A stretch of DNA of 50,659 nucleotides from Jaenimonas drosophilae (GCA_030849065.1 JASAON010001544.1:1-50659), one strand, 5' to 3'. Shown: positions 29,896 to 39,518, counted from the stretch's first letter. The notes: a model not told the origin generated them from the letters alone. A program made the numbers and translations.

Positions 29896-30495
29896 CGGGA
29901 AGGGAGTAGGTGCGTGTGGAGGTGTTTTCTTCTGTGAGGGAGATTGAGAGGGGTGAGGAGGGGGGCTGGGTAGGAAACCTGGAGTGGTTGTGGCGGGGTT
30001 ATCTTTGTGTGGGACATGCATGAAGAGGAGTGGCAGGAACAAGATGGAAGAAGCAGGTATGCACAAATGGAAAGTGATGACGCTTCACAGATGCACCTGG
30101 TGCTGGAAAGCACAGGAAAGAGGAGAGTAGAGTGCATGAGAAAAGGTATGGTACACGTGTGAAGTAACGAGACAGGCAAGGTGGGGTACAGTTGTGAGGT
30201 GAGGCACACACACACACACGCACACAAGTATAGCAACAATATATGAAGAAAGATAGGTGCATCTAAAAGGGTGTGAAGTTGGTGTTGTATCTTCACACCC
30301 ATCACCCCACACTAACCACTGCATGTGTGTATATGAATGGAGTGAGTGGATGCAGCAACTACGTCAAGAGCGGGTAGGTTACACGGCAGTAGGCCCTGCC
30401 AGGTAACAAAAAACAATTGGACGTTGGTGTGAGTGCATAACGTATGAGGTGAAACAGTGTGAGAGAGAGAGAGATAGGGTTGGGTGCTCCAATCT
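29896..30495. other. Intergenic spacer
   Basis: No gene. It contains the acceptor described at 29932-29966, an AC repeat at 30208-30222 and an AG repeat at 30460-30472. Confidence 0.65.
29932..29966 (-). promoter_or_regulatory. Candidate trans-splice acceptor for the gene starting at 29895
   Basis: A nearly pure C/T stretch in the transcript (29934-29966) ends in CACAG (AG at 29932-29933). This is one of the clearest acceptor-like sites in the window and fixes the start of the 568-aa protein. Confidence 0.55.
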
Positions 30496-32973
30496 TTACT
30501 GGGGTGGTGCCCGCTCACTTGGGCGGTGAATGGCATAGGGAATGGATGACTCCACCTCCAGGTTTTGTGGATGCACCGAGAGTTGATTGATGTGTGCGGG
30601 CGGGGTGGAACTTCCTTCGTTGCTGAAGACAGTCACAACGGAGCGAGGCCGTCGGGCATTCATGGCCGATCGGCCATCATCCTGAAGTTGCGCAATCTGC
30701 GAAGGGCTTAACGGCCCTGGCCGAGAGCGGTGCGAGAGATATCCGTCTTGTGGGTTTTCCCCATCCTCCACGATGCGAGTGGGCCGCATCAGAATCGAGC
30801 GTTGCGTGGGGGGTCGCTCCTCCTCCTCCGCCTCCTTCTCCGGCAAATCCGTGATGGGCACCACAGGACGCCGAGATCGTGAAACAACTGTGGGTGGCGA
30901 TGTTGGGGCCACCTCCTCCTCTTCATACTCACGTGGTGAGGTGTGCTGTGCCTGGTGGCGTACTTCAGAGGAGAACGGGACGCGGCGCGGTTGTGCCAGA
31001 GAAGGGTAGGATCCAATGATCTGTAGCGCAGGCGAGGATGGGCCAGCAGGAGCGCGTGGCGGTTGGAAGGTGTGGGAGGGCTGTGAGTGTTGTGGGTCGC
31101 TGAAGGAGCCAGAGGGATTCGTCTGTGGTCGGGCTGCACGACGGCTGCGCGATACGGCAGCACTACCATCATCATTGTGCTCCTCCGCGTTGGGTGAGCT
31201 GAGAGGTTCCTCTGCTGCGGCAACGCTGCCTCGACGAGCCATGGAGCGTGGGAGGGCCACCATCTCCTCCTCATCCTGGTCCTGTGGAGATAAATAATCA
31301 TTTGAAGGCTGAGGAAGTGCCGAGTGATGGGCCGCCATCTCCGCCATCTCCGGCGTACGTCTGTGCGGGGCCACTTCACTGCGCATTCCATCAGGTGAGC
31401 GCACCAAGTCGGCGGCCGGTGACTGCGTCGAAGCCTGCGGATCGCGTTCTGCAGAACTGTTGTTGGTTCGTGAAGACGGAGGCAGCAACTGCGCACGTTG
31501 TTGGGCCTCACTCGGGAACATTATCCGACGTGGGGTGGAGTGGGTTGGTGTGCCAAGAATCACCCCTTGATCATGAAGAAGGCCGCTTGTGGAGCGTGAT
31601 GGAGCACGATGATCCTTTTCTTCCAGGTTGCTCACTTGGTCGGACTCGGAGTTGATGCAACACGGAGAGATGAAGCCATTCTCTTGGCTATGGTTGTTGT
31701 GTGGTGAGTTGGAGTCAGCGGCCCCCGGTACCGCGGCGGCCACCGTCTGCGATGGCGCCAGCTCCGACGTGGAGTGCACCTGCTGCAGTTGCTCATCCAC
31801 ATGTGGTTGTGCTTGAGCATGTGGTAGTGGTTGCTGCTGCTCCTGGAGAAGAGGGGTGTGGCTGCCCATCATCCGTGTGCCATCACCTCCGTCGGTGGTG
31901 GATGAGGGAGGATAGGCATCGCGGTAGGCCGCCGATTGGGAGTTGGTCGCGGCCCGCGGTGCGACGGAGTTTGGTGACGGTGTTAGATTGGGTGATGCCA
32001 CGCCAAATGGCACGAGCACACGTCCAGGTGGAGGAGCCTGTGCGCCACGCGAGGAATCGGTACTGGCAGAGTGTCGGGGCGGTGGTGCGGGGAGGTGTTG
32101 AGATTTTGAGGAAGCCACCGCATCGCGATTTGGTTGCGCCTCGCTGAGCCGTCGCGGTGCCAATTTACTCTCGAGCTGCGGTGTTGCCTTGGCTGGTGGA
32201 GCGCGTGGTGAGAGGGGCCGTTGACGCTCCTGCTGGGCAGTCTCACGCTGCCTTTGTTGTTGTTGTTGTTGTATTTGCTGCTGTTGCAGCTCTCGTTGAC
32301 GTTGTTCCTGTTGGCGTTGCTGATCAAGCTCTCGCTGCCTCTGCTGTTGTTGTTGTTGTTGCTGTAGTCGTTGAGCAGCGACTGGATCCGATTGCCGTTG
32401 AGGTGGCGCCGCCTGTGCCTGGCGTTGCGGCACGGCATTCGCATGGCGTGGGGCTGCGACGCGGCTGTCATTGGAGGGCCACGCCACCTCATATGGAATC
32501 ATCTGTGGCTCCTTCAAACGAAGCGGGTTGAGCCGTTTTCCACGTCGTCGGGGAGGTGCTGAGATGGCATCGTAGTCTGAAGGATGATTGAGCCACCACG
32601 TGGTTGCGTAGAGTGTGTCTCGCGTTGGCATTGCTGCCGCAGCAGCAGCACCATCACCAACCGCAACTGTTGCAGCGGCAGTCGTGGGCGTTGCGGAAGG
32701 AGACGCCGAGGCACGTGCCTCTCCGCGTGAATCAATGCGCGGCGCAACCACGGGGTGGAGGTCGAGCGGAGTCGGAGAGAGAACATGATTTCTCGCCGGG
32801 GTGTTCGACAGTGAGGTTGTGAGCCGCGACGCGTGGGCGGTCTCGGCTGTTGGATGTTCTTGACGGCGACGTGGGGTATCACTGAGTCGTGGGCGTGGGA
32901 GCAGTGAGCTTCCACTGGAGCTGCATTCACCCAACAATTGCACCACTGGAGAACCACAGGTGTGATGCTCCAT
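30496..32973 (-). CDS. Pro/Gln/Ser-rich repeat protein with FPSE modules, 825 aa
   Basis: Starts at the ATG at 32973. Paralogue of the 568-aa protein downstream. Mostly disordered: an Ala/Ser/Thr-rich N-terminal third, a Gln/Arg/Glu stretch at about 201-251 (long Q runs broken by RQRE, likely coiled coil), then low complexity. The same module recurs: VILG-TPTHST-PRRIMFPSE at 471-489 and QIIG-SYPSLA-QPRRVPFSSE at 651-670, plus a start-proximal VQLLG. Preceding elements ENGFISP, SNDYLSP and QDGYLSH echo the GSYISP element of the paralogue. The C-terminus (774-825: RRPRSVVTVFS, TPPAH, then HRPSERAPP) is shared. No membrane or enzymatic domain. The tandem paralogy and repeat suggest a multivalent scaffold; the binding partner is unknown. 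Confidence 0.82.
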   Translation of the reverse strand: MEHHTCGSPVVQLLGECSSSGSSLLPRPRLSDTPRRRQEHPTAETAHASRLTTSLSNTPARNHVLSPTPLDLHPVVAPRIDSRGEARASASPSATPTTAAATVAVGDGAAAAAAMPTRDTLYATTWWLNHPSDYDAISAPPRRRGKRLNPLRLKEPQMIPYEVAWPSNDSRVAAPRHANAVPQRQAQAAPPQRQSDPVAAQRLQQQQQQQQRQRELDQQRQQEQRQRELQQQQIQQQQQQRQRETAQQERQRPLSPRAPPAKATPQLESKLAPRRLSEAQPNRDAVASSKSQHLPAPPPRHSASTDSSRGAQAPPPGRVLVPFGVASPNLTPSPNSVAPRAATNSQSAAYRDAYPPSSTTDGGDGTRMMGSHTPLLQEQQQPLPHAQAQPHVDEQLQQVHSTSELAPSQTVAAAVPGAADSNSPHNNHSQENGFISPCCINSESDQVSNLEEKDHRAPSRSTSGLLHDQGVILGTPTHSTPRRIMFPSEAQQRAQLLPPSSRTNNSSAERDPQASTQSPAADLVRSPDGMRSEVAPHRRTPEMAEMAAHHSALPQPSNDYLSPQDQDEEEMVALPRSMARRGSVAAAEEPLSSPNAEEHNDDGSAAVSRSRRAARPQTNPSGSFSDPQHSQPSHTFQPPRAPAGPSSPALQIIGSYPSLAQPRRVPFSSEVRHQAQHTSPREYEEEEVAPTSPPTVVSRSRRPVVPITDLPEKEAEEEERPPTQRSILMRPTRIVEDGENPQDGYLSHRSRPGPLSPSQIAQLQDDGRSAMNARRPRSVVTVFSNEGSSTPPAHINQLSVHPQNLEVESSIPYAIHRPSERAPPQ

Positions 32974-33310
32974 CCTCGCCTTGGGCCTTTTCGTGCAAAG
33001 CAGCTATGTGTATATGGGTAGAAGAGATAGAAGGTACGTGAAGAAGAAAAGCAAACAAAAAAAAATAACGATGCTGTTTCAGGAACGCTGTGCTGATGAA
33101 GTATGTGAAGGTGAAGGTTATGCCACCGACACTCCTCATGTGTACCATAAAAATGATGAATGGTGCAGCAAAGCAAACAGGTATGGGTACTCATGGAATA
33201 TATCAGCATCCATGGAAACAACCTCGCGCGCAACACCACATATTGTAGCATCACAAACGTAAGTAGAAGGAACACGATATCATCAACGTGTGCACCCAGC
33301 CACAGCCGCA
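32974..33310. other. Intergenic spacer
   Basis: No gene. One A-rich run at 33051-33066 forms a T-tract in the transcript upstream of the gene starting at 32973. Confidence 0.65.
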
Positions 33311-34372
33311 CTAACCCTTCGATAGCGTGGAAGGATCCACATGGTTTCCTTGCTTCCGTCCATCGTTGGAAGTGTTGGCTGGTGGTGAGAGAGTCGTCGA
33401 TGGCAGGCGTGCAGTGGCTGAGGCCGGCACCTTTGTTGTTGTTGTTCGTCGCGACGGCGTAATGCTACTCGCTGCTTTAAGCTCATAATTGGGGCACGAA
33501 AGCGTCGCAACGGGCTTCGACCCGCTCCCACCCTTGCGTACCGAGGCAGGTGTTGATGATGTCTGCTTGCCATCCTCCTTTCGTGAAGGGAGCGTGGATG
33601 ATGGATTGGTGGGTACCTCATCCGGAGCTTTCTTGGATTCACGCAGCTTTTCCTCCCGCCGTTCCTCCTCCGCCTTTCGTTCATCCAGCTGCTCCAGACG
33701 ATAGAGCTCCATCGCCTCCACCACCGTTGCATCACTGCTAGTGAGTGCCTCAATCACCGAGGAGAGGAAGCCCGCGTTGAGGTGGAGGTAGCGGCGCAAC
33801 GTACGTGTTGTAACCTCCTCCACTCCATGAATGAGGACGTCGAAGTTCTTTTGAAAGGTGCCGCTTTGCTCCACAAACACCTTCCGCAGCGCCTCTCGCT
33901 TCTCCTTTTGGCGTGGGTAGCGCTCACAAAACTCCAGCGACTTGCTCTTCTTGGCGTAGCTCGACTCGATTGAATCCACCTCCTTCTTTTGGCTCAAATA
34001 GCGCTTGTAGGCGGCATCACGCTCCTTACCTGCCTTCTCCGCTTCCTTGATGCTTGTCTTGAGGTCCAAGACAGGGGTCAGAACATCTTGATGCACAAGT
34101 CGGTTGTAGTTCTGAAAGGGACCACCTTCCTTCATGCGCACAATCTCTGAGGAAAAGCGGTGCACATAGTCCTTTACGGTACCTCCATCGGTATTCATGC
34201 TGAGGCTGGTGAGGGCTACATAGGATTGGCTCACAGACTGCAGGGCCATACCGAGCTCCTTCATGAGCACCATCATCTTATTGAGGTTGTGCATGAAGAG
34301 CTCAGAGGCCTCCTTCACCTGCTTCACATCTTTGATCTGGGATGGATAATCAAAATCCACATCCATCGACAT
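33311..34372 (-). CDS. BAR-domain protein, 353 aa
   Basis: The start is the ATG at 34372 (MSMDVDFDYP); the longer frame reads through CA-rich spacer and starts with a non-ATG codon. A helical bundle spans about 12-240 with the pattern of BAR/F-BAR proteins: a first helix LMHNLNKMMVLMKELGMAL, VHQDVLTPVLDLKTSI (the typical central-helix LxPL motif), a lysine-rich KAGKERDAAYKRYLSQKKE, and FVEQSGTFQKNFDVLIHGVEE followed by LRRYLHLNAGFLSSVIEAL. It binds and curves membranes as a dimer (family knowledge). Next comes a charged helix LDERKAEEERREEKLRESKK, then a Ser/Thr/Pro-rich basic tail that may add membrane contacts. Neighbours are C2 proteins, another membrane-binding family. Confidence 0.85.
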   Translation of the reverse strand: MSMDVDFDYPSQIKDVKQVKEASELFMHNLNKMMVLMKELGMALQSVSQSYVALTSLSMNTDGGTVKDYVHRFSSEIVRMKEGGPFQNYNRLVHQDVLTPVLDLKTSIKEAEKAGKERDAAYKRYLSQKKEVDSIESSYAKKSKSLEFCERYPRQKEKREALRKVFVEQSGTFQKNFDVLIHGVEEVTTRTLRRYLHLNAGFLSSVIEALTSSDATVVEAMELYRLEQLDERKAEEERREEKLRESKKAPDEVPTNPSSTLPSRKEDGKQTSSTPASVRKGGSGSKPVATLSCPNYELKAASSITPSRRTTTTKVPASATARLPSTTLSPPANTSNDGRKQGNHVDPSTLSKG

Positions 34373-34863
34373 GGTGGCGGGTCGTGATTGTGCGCGAATG
34401 TGTATGTGTGTGTGGGGGGGCAAATGTGTATGTTTGTTGTGGAAGTACCAGTAGGAGAGTAGCCACGACACAACTGCAGGGAAATACAGTTTATGCAGTC
34501 TAGGGTGGAGAGAGTACACAACAAGCAAGTTTCAATGGAAAGGGGGGGTGAAAGAATGAATGGTCCAGCAGCAGAAAGAAAAAAAGCACGAGCGTTGGTA
34601 CTGCACAACGAGCAACATCTTGTAAACCTCTCGTGGTTGAAGCGTGGGCAAAGGGTGAAGCACAACGTGGCTCACTCATCCAGTACAATGTCAAAAAATA
34701 AAACCCCTACAGAATAAAGCGGGAGAGACTGACGTTCCTCGGCCACGGAAGAGGGTGTGCCCCACCCAACCACAAGGGAAGCCGCACAAGAAGATGAAGA
34801 AAAGCAAACGTTTGAGGCTGGTGGAGCATGGATCTTGACCACGAAGCACGGCCGAGTGATTCA
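34373..34863. other. Intergenic spacer
   Basis: No gene. The CA-rich stretch 34394-34425 (transcript: C8 near 34415, then CA repeats) precedes the ATG at 34372. Confidence 0.65.
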
Positions 34864-35742
34864 TCAGTAGTACGACTGCTGCTGAGGGGGGTACGGAGCG
34901 TAGGGCTGAGGAGGTGGCTGCTGGTACATGGGCTGTTGGTACACCGGCTGTGGAGGTGGAGGTGCGTATGCTGGCTGGGCATACATCGGTTGTGGTTGCT
35001 GATATACTGGCTGAGGCTGTTGGTACATTGGCTGAGGTTGTTGGTACACTGGCTGGGGCTGTTGGTATACTGGCTGGGGTTGCTGGTACACTGGCTGGGG
35101 TTGCTGGTACGCTGGCTGGGGCTGTTGGTAGATGGGCTGTGGCTGTGCGTACATAGGCTGTTGCTGGGGCATCATCTGCACCGTCTGTGGCTGTTGCATA
35201 GGAGGTTGTGGCTGCTGCATAGGAGGTTGTGGCTGCACAGGTTGCTGTGGTGCGGCAGCAGCACCGGCAGGGGTTGGGGTGGCGGTGGTTGTAGCAATGT
35301 CATTGGCTGCTTCATATGCCTCAAGGGAGGGGTAGGTCTTAGCTCCTGCCCCAGGCTCAGCGCCAAAATCCACGGCAAGCACACGCAAGTGGATCTCCGC
35401 CGAGGAGAGCTTAGCCCCGGTGAGAATGGCCCACATATCCTTCACCACACCACGTTGAAGGCCATTGACGGAGAGGCGGTAGAATCCAAGTAGGTCATCG
35501 ACAATGATGTTATCGTTCCACACCTCAAACAGAATTTGTGCGCTGTCGTAGTCGGCAATTTGGAACTTGAATATTTCATTCCACTCGGGGTTGAGTGAGT
35601 TCTTAATGATGCGCGTCTTGTAGTTGATCTGGGTCTTCTTCTCCTCACCCATCTTTACCTTCACGTAGGGATCTGGAATACCGATCTTTTGGGTATCACC
35701 AATGTGGCGTGCACCACACAAGCGAATCTCAATACGGCCCAT
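34864..35742 (-). CDS. C2-domain protein with YQQPQPx repeat tail, 292 aa
   Basis: Starts at the ATG at 35742. A well-conserved C2 domain covers residues 1-130: IEIRLCGARHI, GIPDPYVKVKMG (the DPYVK motif), NSLNPEWNEIFKFQI, VWNDNIIVDDLLG and a closing IHLRVLAVDFG. Two acidic loop positions (the DPY Asp and the DD after the WND strand) are kept, so some Ca2+ or phospholipid binding is possible. An Ala/Thr linker leads into a Gln/Pro/Tyr tail with about eight heptapeptides of the form YxQPQPx (residues 198-253), ending YPPQQQSYY. Such tails are flexible and can bind SH3/WW-like or other partners, or drive self-association. Sister of the next gene on the right; they probably arose by tandem duplication with separate tail evolution. 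Confidence 0.9.
   Translation of the reverse strand: MGRIEIRLCGARHIGDTQKIGIPDPYVKVKMGEEKKTQINYKTRIIKNSLNPEWNEIFKFQIADYDSAQILFEVWNDNIIVDDLLGFYRLSVNGLQRGVVKDMWAILTGAKLSSAEIHLRVLAVDFGAEPGAGAKTYPSLEAYEAANDIATTTATPTPAGAAAAPQQPVQPQPPMQQPQPPMQQPQTVQMMPQQQPMYAQPQPIYQQPQPAYQQPQPVYQQPQPVYQQPQPVYQQPQPMYQQPQPVYQQPQPMYAQPAYAPPPPQPVYQQPMYQQPPPQPYAPYPPQQQSYY
34984..35151 (-). repeat. 21-bp coding minisatellite, about 8 units
   Basis: Tandem 21-bp units encode YxQPQPx heptads in the tail of the C2 protein. The unit length keeps the frame, so copy number can vary without truncation. Confidence 0.85.
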
Positions 35743-36091
35743 GTGGATGTATGTTGTGTGTGTTTGTGTGTGTTTTTTTTGTGTGTGGAGGAGGTGCAGA
35801 GCAATAAGCTACAGCCCACTAAATGAAAGCAGTTGGTTGGAGGCGGTATCTGAGAAAGCGTAGCTACTCTTGGGCACAAGAATGAGAGTGAAGAGCATCA
35901 TGTCAATGAGAGTAGCATAGGCAGTACCATGGTGGCGATCTGAACAAAACAACTCCATGCGCGTTCATTCATTCAGACGCAACAAGCGGCTCACCAGTCC
36001 ACGCATATGGTCGGCAACCCAACCAACCACGAACGAACAAAAAAAAACTTCTATAATGACATGAGAAATGTGGTATGGGAGGCGTTCCCCA
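35743..36091. other. Short intergenic spacer
   Basis: No gene. A GT-rich run at 35757-35786 (transcript: A/C-rich) lies just before the ATG at 35742. Nothing else is recognised. Confidence 0.65.
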
Positions 36092-36853
36092 TTAGCCGGG
36101 AGGTACTCCGTAGGCCATCTGCGTCGGCGGTGCAGCACCGTAGCCTGGCGCGCCGTACATGGGCTGAGGAGGTGGGTACATGGGCGGCGGTGGAGCACCG
36201 TACATGGGCTGAGGAGGGCCGTACATGGGTTGTGGGGGTGGTGGTGGTGCCTGTGGTACGGCGTAGATGGGGGCAGATGGGGGTGGGGCGGGGGCATAGG
36301 TTGGGTTGTAGGGAACCGTTTGAGGGCGGCCCAGCATCACCTGTGGGCTGTACTGCACCTGAATGGTGGCGTTGTGCTGTGGTCGGAAGTTCTGGCGAGC
36401 GGGGACGACGAAGTTATCATGCTCCAGACTGTTGGTGATGGTTGCCCCAGCAGGGGGAGCCGAGCCAAAGTCAACGGCCAACACACGCAAATGAAGTTCC
36501 GCGGAGGATTGCTTCACCCCCGAGAGGAGCACCCACGTGTCATTCACCACCCCACGCTGCAGCCCGTTGATGGAGAAGCGGTAGCTACCTAAGAGATCAT
36601 CCACAAGGACGTTGTCGTTCCACACCTCAAAGAGGATCTGCGTACCATCGTAATCACTCACCTGGAACTTGAAGAGCTCGTTCCATACGGGGTTGAGTGA
36701 GTTATCCACAACACGGGTCTTGTACTTCACCTCCACTCCCTTGTTGCCTGTATCTCCAAGAAGCCTGAGCTTCACGTAAGGATCTGGGGTACCCACCTTT
36801 TGTGTGTTGGCAATATTGCGTGCACCGCACACACGAACCTCAAGTCGTCCCAT
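36092..36853 (-). CDS. C2-domain protein with Pro/Tyr/Gly-rich tail, 253 aa
   Basis: The start is the ATG at 36853 (MGRLEVRVCG), the same start context as its sister at 35742; the in-frame upstream part is a His/Leu/Pro readthrough of a pyrimidine tract. C2 domain at about 1-132: LEVRVCGARNI, GTPDPYVKLRLLG, NSLNPVWNELFKFQV, VWNDNVLVDDLLG and a closing LHLRVLAVDFG. A short linker leads into a Pro/Tyr/Gly tail with repeats of PPQPMYG, similar in composition to annexin- or ALG-2-binding PPYG tails (comparison only). The pyrimidine tract immediately before the ATG and an upstream GTAG suit a splice acceptor near 36890. Probably a tandem duplicate of its left neighbour. A membrane-associated adaptor is inferred. 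Confidence 0.9.
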   Translation of the reverse strand: MGRLEVRVCGARNIANTQKVGTPDPYVKLRLLGDTGNKGVEVKYKTRVVDNSLNPVWNELFKFQVSDYDGTQILFEVWNDNVLVDDLLGSYRFSINGLQRGVVNDTWVLLSGVKQSSAELHLRVLAVDFGSAPPAGATITNSLEHDNFVVPARQNFRPQHNATIQVQYSPQVMLGRPQTVPYNPTYAPAPPPSAPIYAVPQAPPPPPQPMYGPPQPMYGAPPPPMYPPPQPMYGAPGYGAAPPTQMAYGVPPG

Positions 36854-38471
36854 GTGATGTGGAAGGGGGAGGGGAAGATGATGAAGTGGTTGATAAAGCA
36901 AGACAGCTACGGAGAGAGCCGATCTACGTGCTGAAAATCAGCCGCAGTGAAGGACTGTGTGCAGCAGCACCAAGGTGGTTCGTGGTTCATGTGCAACACA
37001 ACAAAAAAAAAGAGAAGGGGAGGCAAGATGAGATGAATGTAGCTCACAAGCAGATGATAGAGATGGATTCTGTAGAGGGGCCACAGCTGCACGCAAGACA
37101 CACTCACATACAAGTACTTCATCGAGCATTGGAAGTAGAACGAAGCAGAACACAATGCAGGGAAACCCATTTCTTGTTTGGGGAATGCACGAGGGTACAG
37201 CAAACATTGGAGCACAACGCCTCTGGGGCGTTGATTAGATTCATCGTGGCAAAGAAACGGGGCAGGGAAGTAAAGTAAACGGTGGTGAGCCACCAAGCTA
37301 CTGAACATACAATCAAAACAAACGCAAAGAAAAGGCCAACACACACACAAACTTCTTCTAGCAACCGGCATGGATTCAGGCAGAAGCGGGCTCAGGTAGG
37401 CCAAAAACGAGCCTCCACAAGTTGGAGCACGCTCAAAATCAAATGCTCGCGGGTCATGACGACCAAACCCAGAACAGAACGGACTGTGTGAAACAACATC
37501 CGGAGCAAAACACAGCAAACAAACACGAAAAAAAAAAACATCCATCAAGAATTTCTTGGCCATCTTCAGCATCAGCATGTAGGCAAGTACCGGTACTCCA
37601 CCGCTCAGTAAGCCTGGGAAGAACCTCACAAGCAGCTAGGGGCAGCGGAAGAGAATAGATGGAAGGGGAAGAAACGTGGTGAATGAGGGTGTGTCACTGC
37701 CCATCGCACACCTCGATGCAATGAAGTGGAGGTGGTCTTGACGGGGCATGATGAACCCAAAAATCAAAATAGAAAACAGGAAAAAAAAACATAAATCACG
37801 CGAGGGTACACGCCATGTCGGTGTGGTTACCTCCGCGTTGATCAAACTTCTTTTCTTATCTCGTCTTCTTCCCTGTTGTCCTGGGATGAGAAGGACGTAA
37901 TCTAGAGCAGTAGAACACGTTTCATGAATGGCACGTGCGGGTTTTCTACTTTTGATGAGGTACACAGATGGTAACAATCATGCACACATGGTGTGGGCCG
38001 CGTACCAAAACAACATCAGCGCAAGAGCACGTCTTCCTCGTCCCGAAGAATCCATCCTCCCAATCAGAGGGAAATGAGCAAGGAATACCGCATCATCCAA
38101 AACAGGCAAGCACAATCAAAACAAGAAAAATACCGCAGCAAATCCAATGAATGAAAAAAAAAGAACAAAGCCACAGACATCATCACCAATTTGGTAACTA
38201 TCATCATCAATCAGCACCGATGCGCTGGTTATCGTGCAGTGTGCGGCGAAAAGACGGGCAAGAAAAGGCATATACAAGAAAATGAAATGAAGCGAGGCCA
38301 CCACATATTAACCACAAGGTGGTTGGTGGTGTGATTGCGTTGTCATGTTGCTTGTCTGGAGTTGTTGTTGATGATGCGGAACGAGAGTGCGAAGTAGAAT
38401 GAATACAGAAGGAATAGATCATCATCATCGTGGCCGTATGCAGGCCATTCAACCAGCCCCTCACACCGTGC
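36854..38471. other. Intergenic spacer, 1.6 kb
   Basis: No gene is accepted. Contents are A-rich runs (36999-37010, 37529-37538, 37781-37789, 38154-38163) that make T-tracts in the transcript. A roughly 220-codon frame around 36907-37578 is hydrophobic and Cys/Phe-rich because it reads these tracts; it was rejected. Confidence 0.55.
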
Positions 38472-39518
38472 TCAACGGCGAAGAGGCACAATGGGGTAGT
38501 CGTACCGCTCTCCCTCATCCTTCTCACGGCGGCCTCCCGATCGGCCCAGCCGCAGCGTCTCTAGCTGCCTGCGTCGAAACATGAAGGAGCTCTTTCGTTT
38601 GCCAATGCATCGAAAGCTGGGTGGGATGGATTGCTGGATGCTCCGAATGAAGGAGGTACTATTGTGTATGGGTGAGCTGCCGAGGGCGGAGGTCTCGCAC
38701 GCACGCCCGGAGGCGAAGCCAATGCCGCTGCTATTGTTGCTGAGCTTGGAGGAGGTGGGCTGGAGAAGGCCTGAGCGGTTGGTGAGGTGGGCGTTGTGGC
38801 GTGGGGGAAAGAGTGCCCCAAAAGATACGCACCGATCACGAGCAACGCTCTCCGCATCCTCGCCGGAGCTGTGGATGGAAAAGATGTCATGATGCTCCAC
38901 GAGCTCCGTGGACCAGCGGTTATGAACGGTTGGGGTTGATGGGCCGCTTACCGAGCGCGGGGATGGTGGCTCCTCCCCCTCCTCCTCCTCGAGATCCATC
39001 GCCCGCACCCTCCGTGGTGAGAAGGCCTCGGCACACACCAGCACATCTTCTGGCTCATCGGGGGAACTAGAGCGGCGCGGAAACGACGGGGTGGGTGACG
39101 TGGATGTGGAGAGGTACGCATTCATGTGGGGGTTGTTGGTGAGCTCCTCGGTCAAGCTATCGTTGCTGTTGCTCAGGTCCAGCGACACCGCCTTCACCTC
39201 CTCGGTTGAGGTTGTGAGCTTGAGTGGGGAGAGTGGGCGGCGATTGACGCGGAATGAGCAGGTGCGTGGGCACGACGAGGCAGGTATCGTGGGCGATGAG
39301 ATGCTGTCTTTTAGAGGGATGAACGAGGTGGGGGAGCTGCTCATGCTCTTGGATGGGCTATGGGAACGGGGGGAGCTTGGAAGAGATGGCAGCGCGACCA
39401 TGTTGCGGGAGATATTAGAGAAGATGGGCATCACGCTGCGCTCCTTCGTCGTCGTGGCTCCCCGAATGGCATCCCGCATCATCTTGGGAAAGGTGGTGTT
39501 GGAGTTGATGGTGCTCAT
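38472..39518 (-). CDS. Ser/Pro-rich protein of unknown function, 348 aa
   Basis: The start is taken at the ATG at 39518 (MSTINSNTTF); the longer frame begins with GTG. No known domain, signal peptide or membrane helix. Ser, Pro and Arg are abundant, with many SPR, SPS and RRxS sites typical of regulatory phosphorylation. An acidic patch (DLEEEEGEE) lies mid-protein. The C-terminal 60 residues are strikingly basic and may be folded or membrane-binding: FRCIGKRKSSFMFRRRQL, then GRSGGRREKDEGERYDYP. Long spacers flank it on both sides. It has no obvious paralogue in the window. Composition resembles the disordered tails of C2 proteins nearby, but no C2 fold is visible. Reality as a gene is supported by length and by frame conservation over a Ser/Pro-biased sequence. 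Confidence 0.7.
   Translation of the reverse strand: MSTINSNTTFPKMMRDAIRGATTTKERSVMPIFSNISRNMVALPSLPSSPRSHSPSKSMSSSPTSFIPLKDSISSPTIPASSCPRTCSFRVNRRPLSPLKLTTSTEEVKAVSLDLSNSNDSLTEELTNNPHMNAYLSTSTSPTPSFPRRSSSPDEPEDVLVCAEAFSPRRVRAMDLEEEEGEEPPSPRSVSGPSTPTVHNRWSTELVEHHDIFSIHSSGEDAESVARDRCVSFGALFPPRHNAHLTNRSGLLQPTSSKLSNNSSGIGFASGRACETSALGSSPIHNSTSFIRSIQQSIPPSFRCIGKRKSSFMFRRRQLETLRLGRSGGRREKDEGERYDYPIVPLRR

Noticed and set aside
32514..33311. 265-codon minus-strand frame overlapping the start of the 825-aa gene
   Set aside because: It covers spacer plus an out-of-frame reading of the Pro/Gln-rich gene; no domain.
36907..37578. Hydrophobic 220-codon minus-strand frame between the C2 gene and the Ser/Pro-rich gene
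   Set aside because: Composition (Cys, Phe, Leu, His) reflects T/C-rich spacer; no plausible fold. The longer version starts with GTG.
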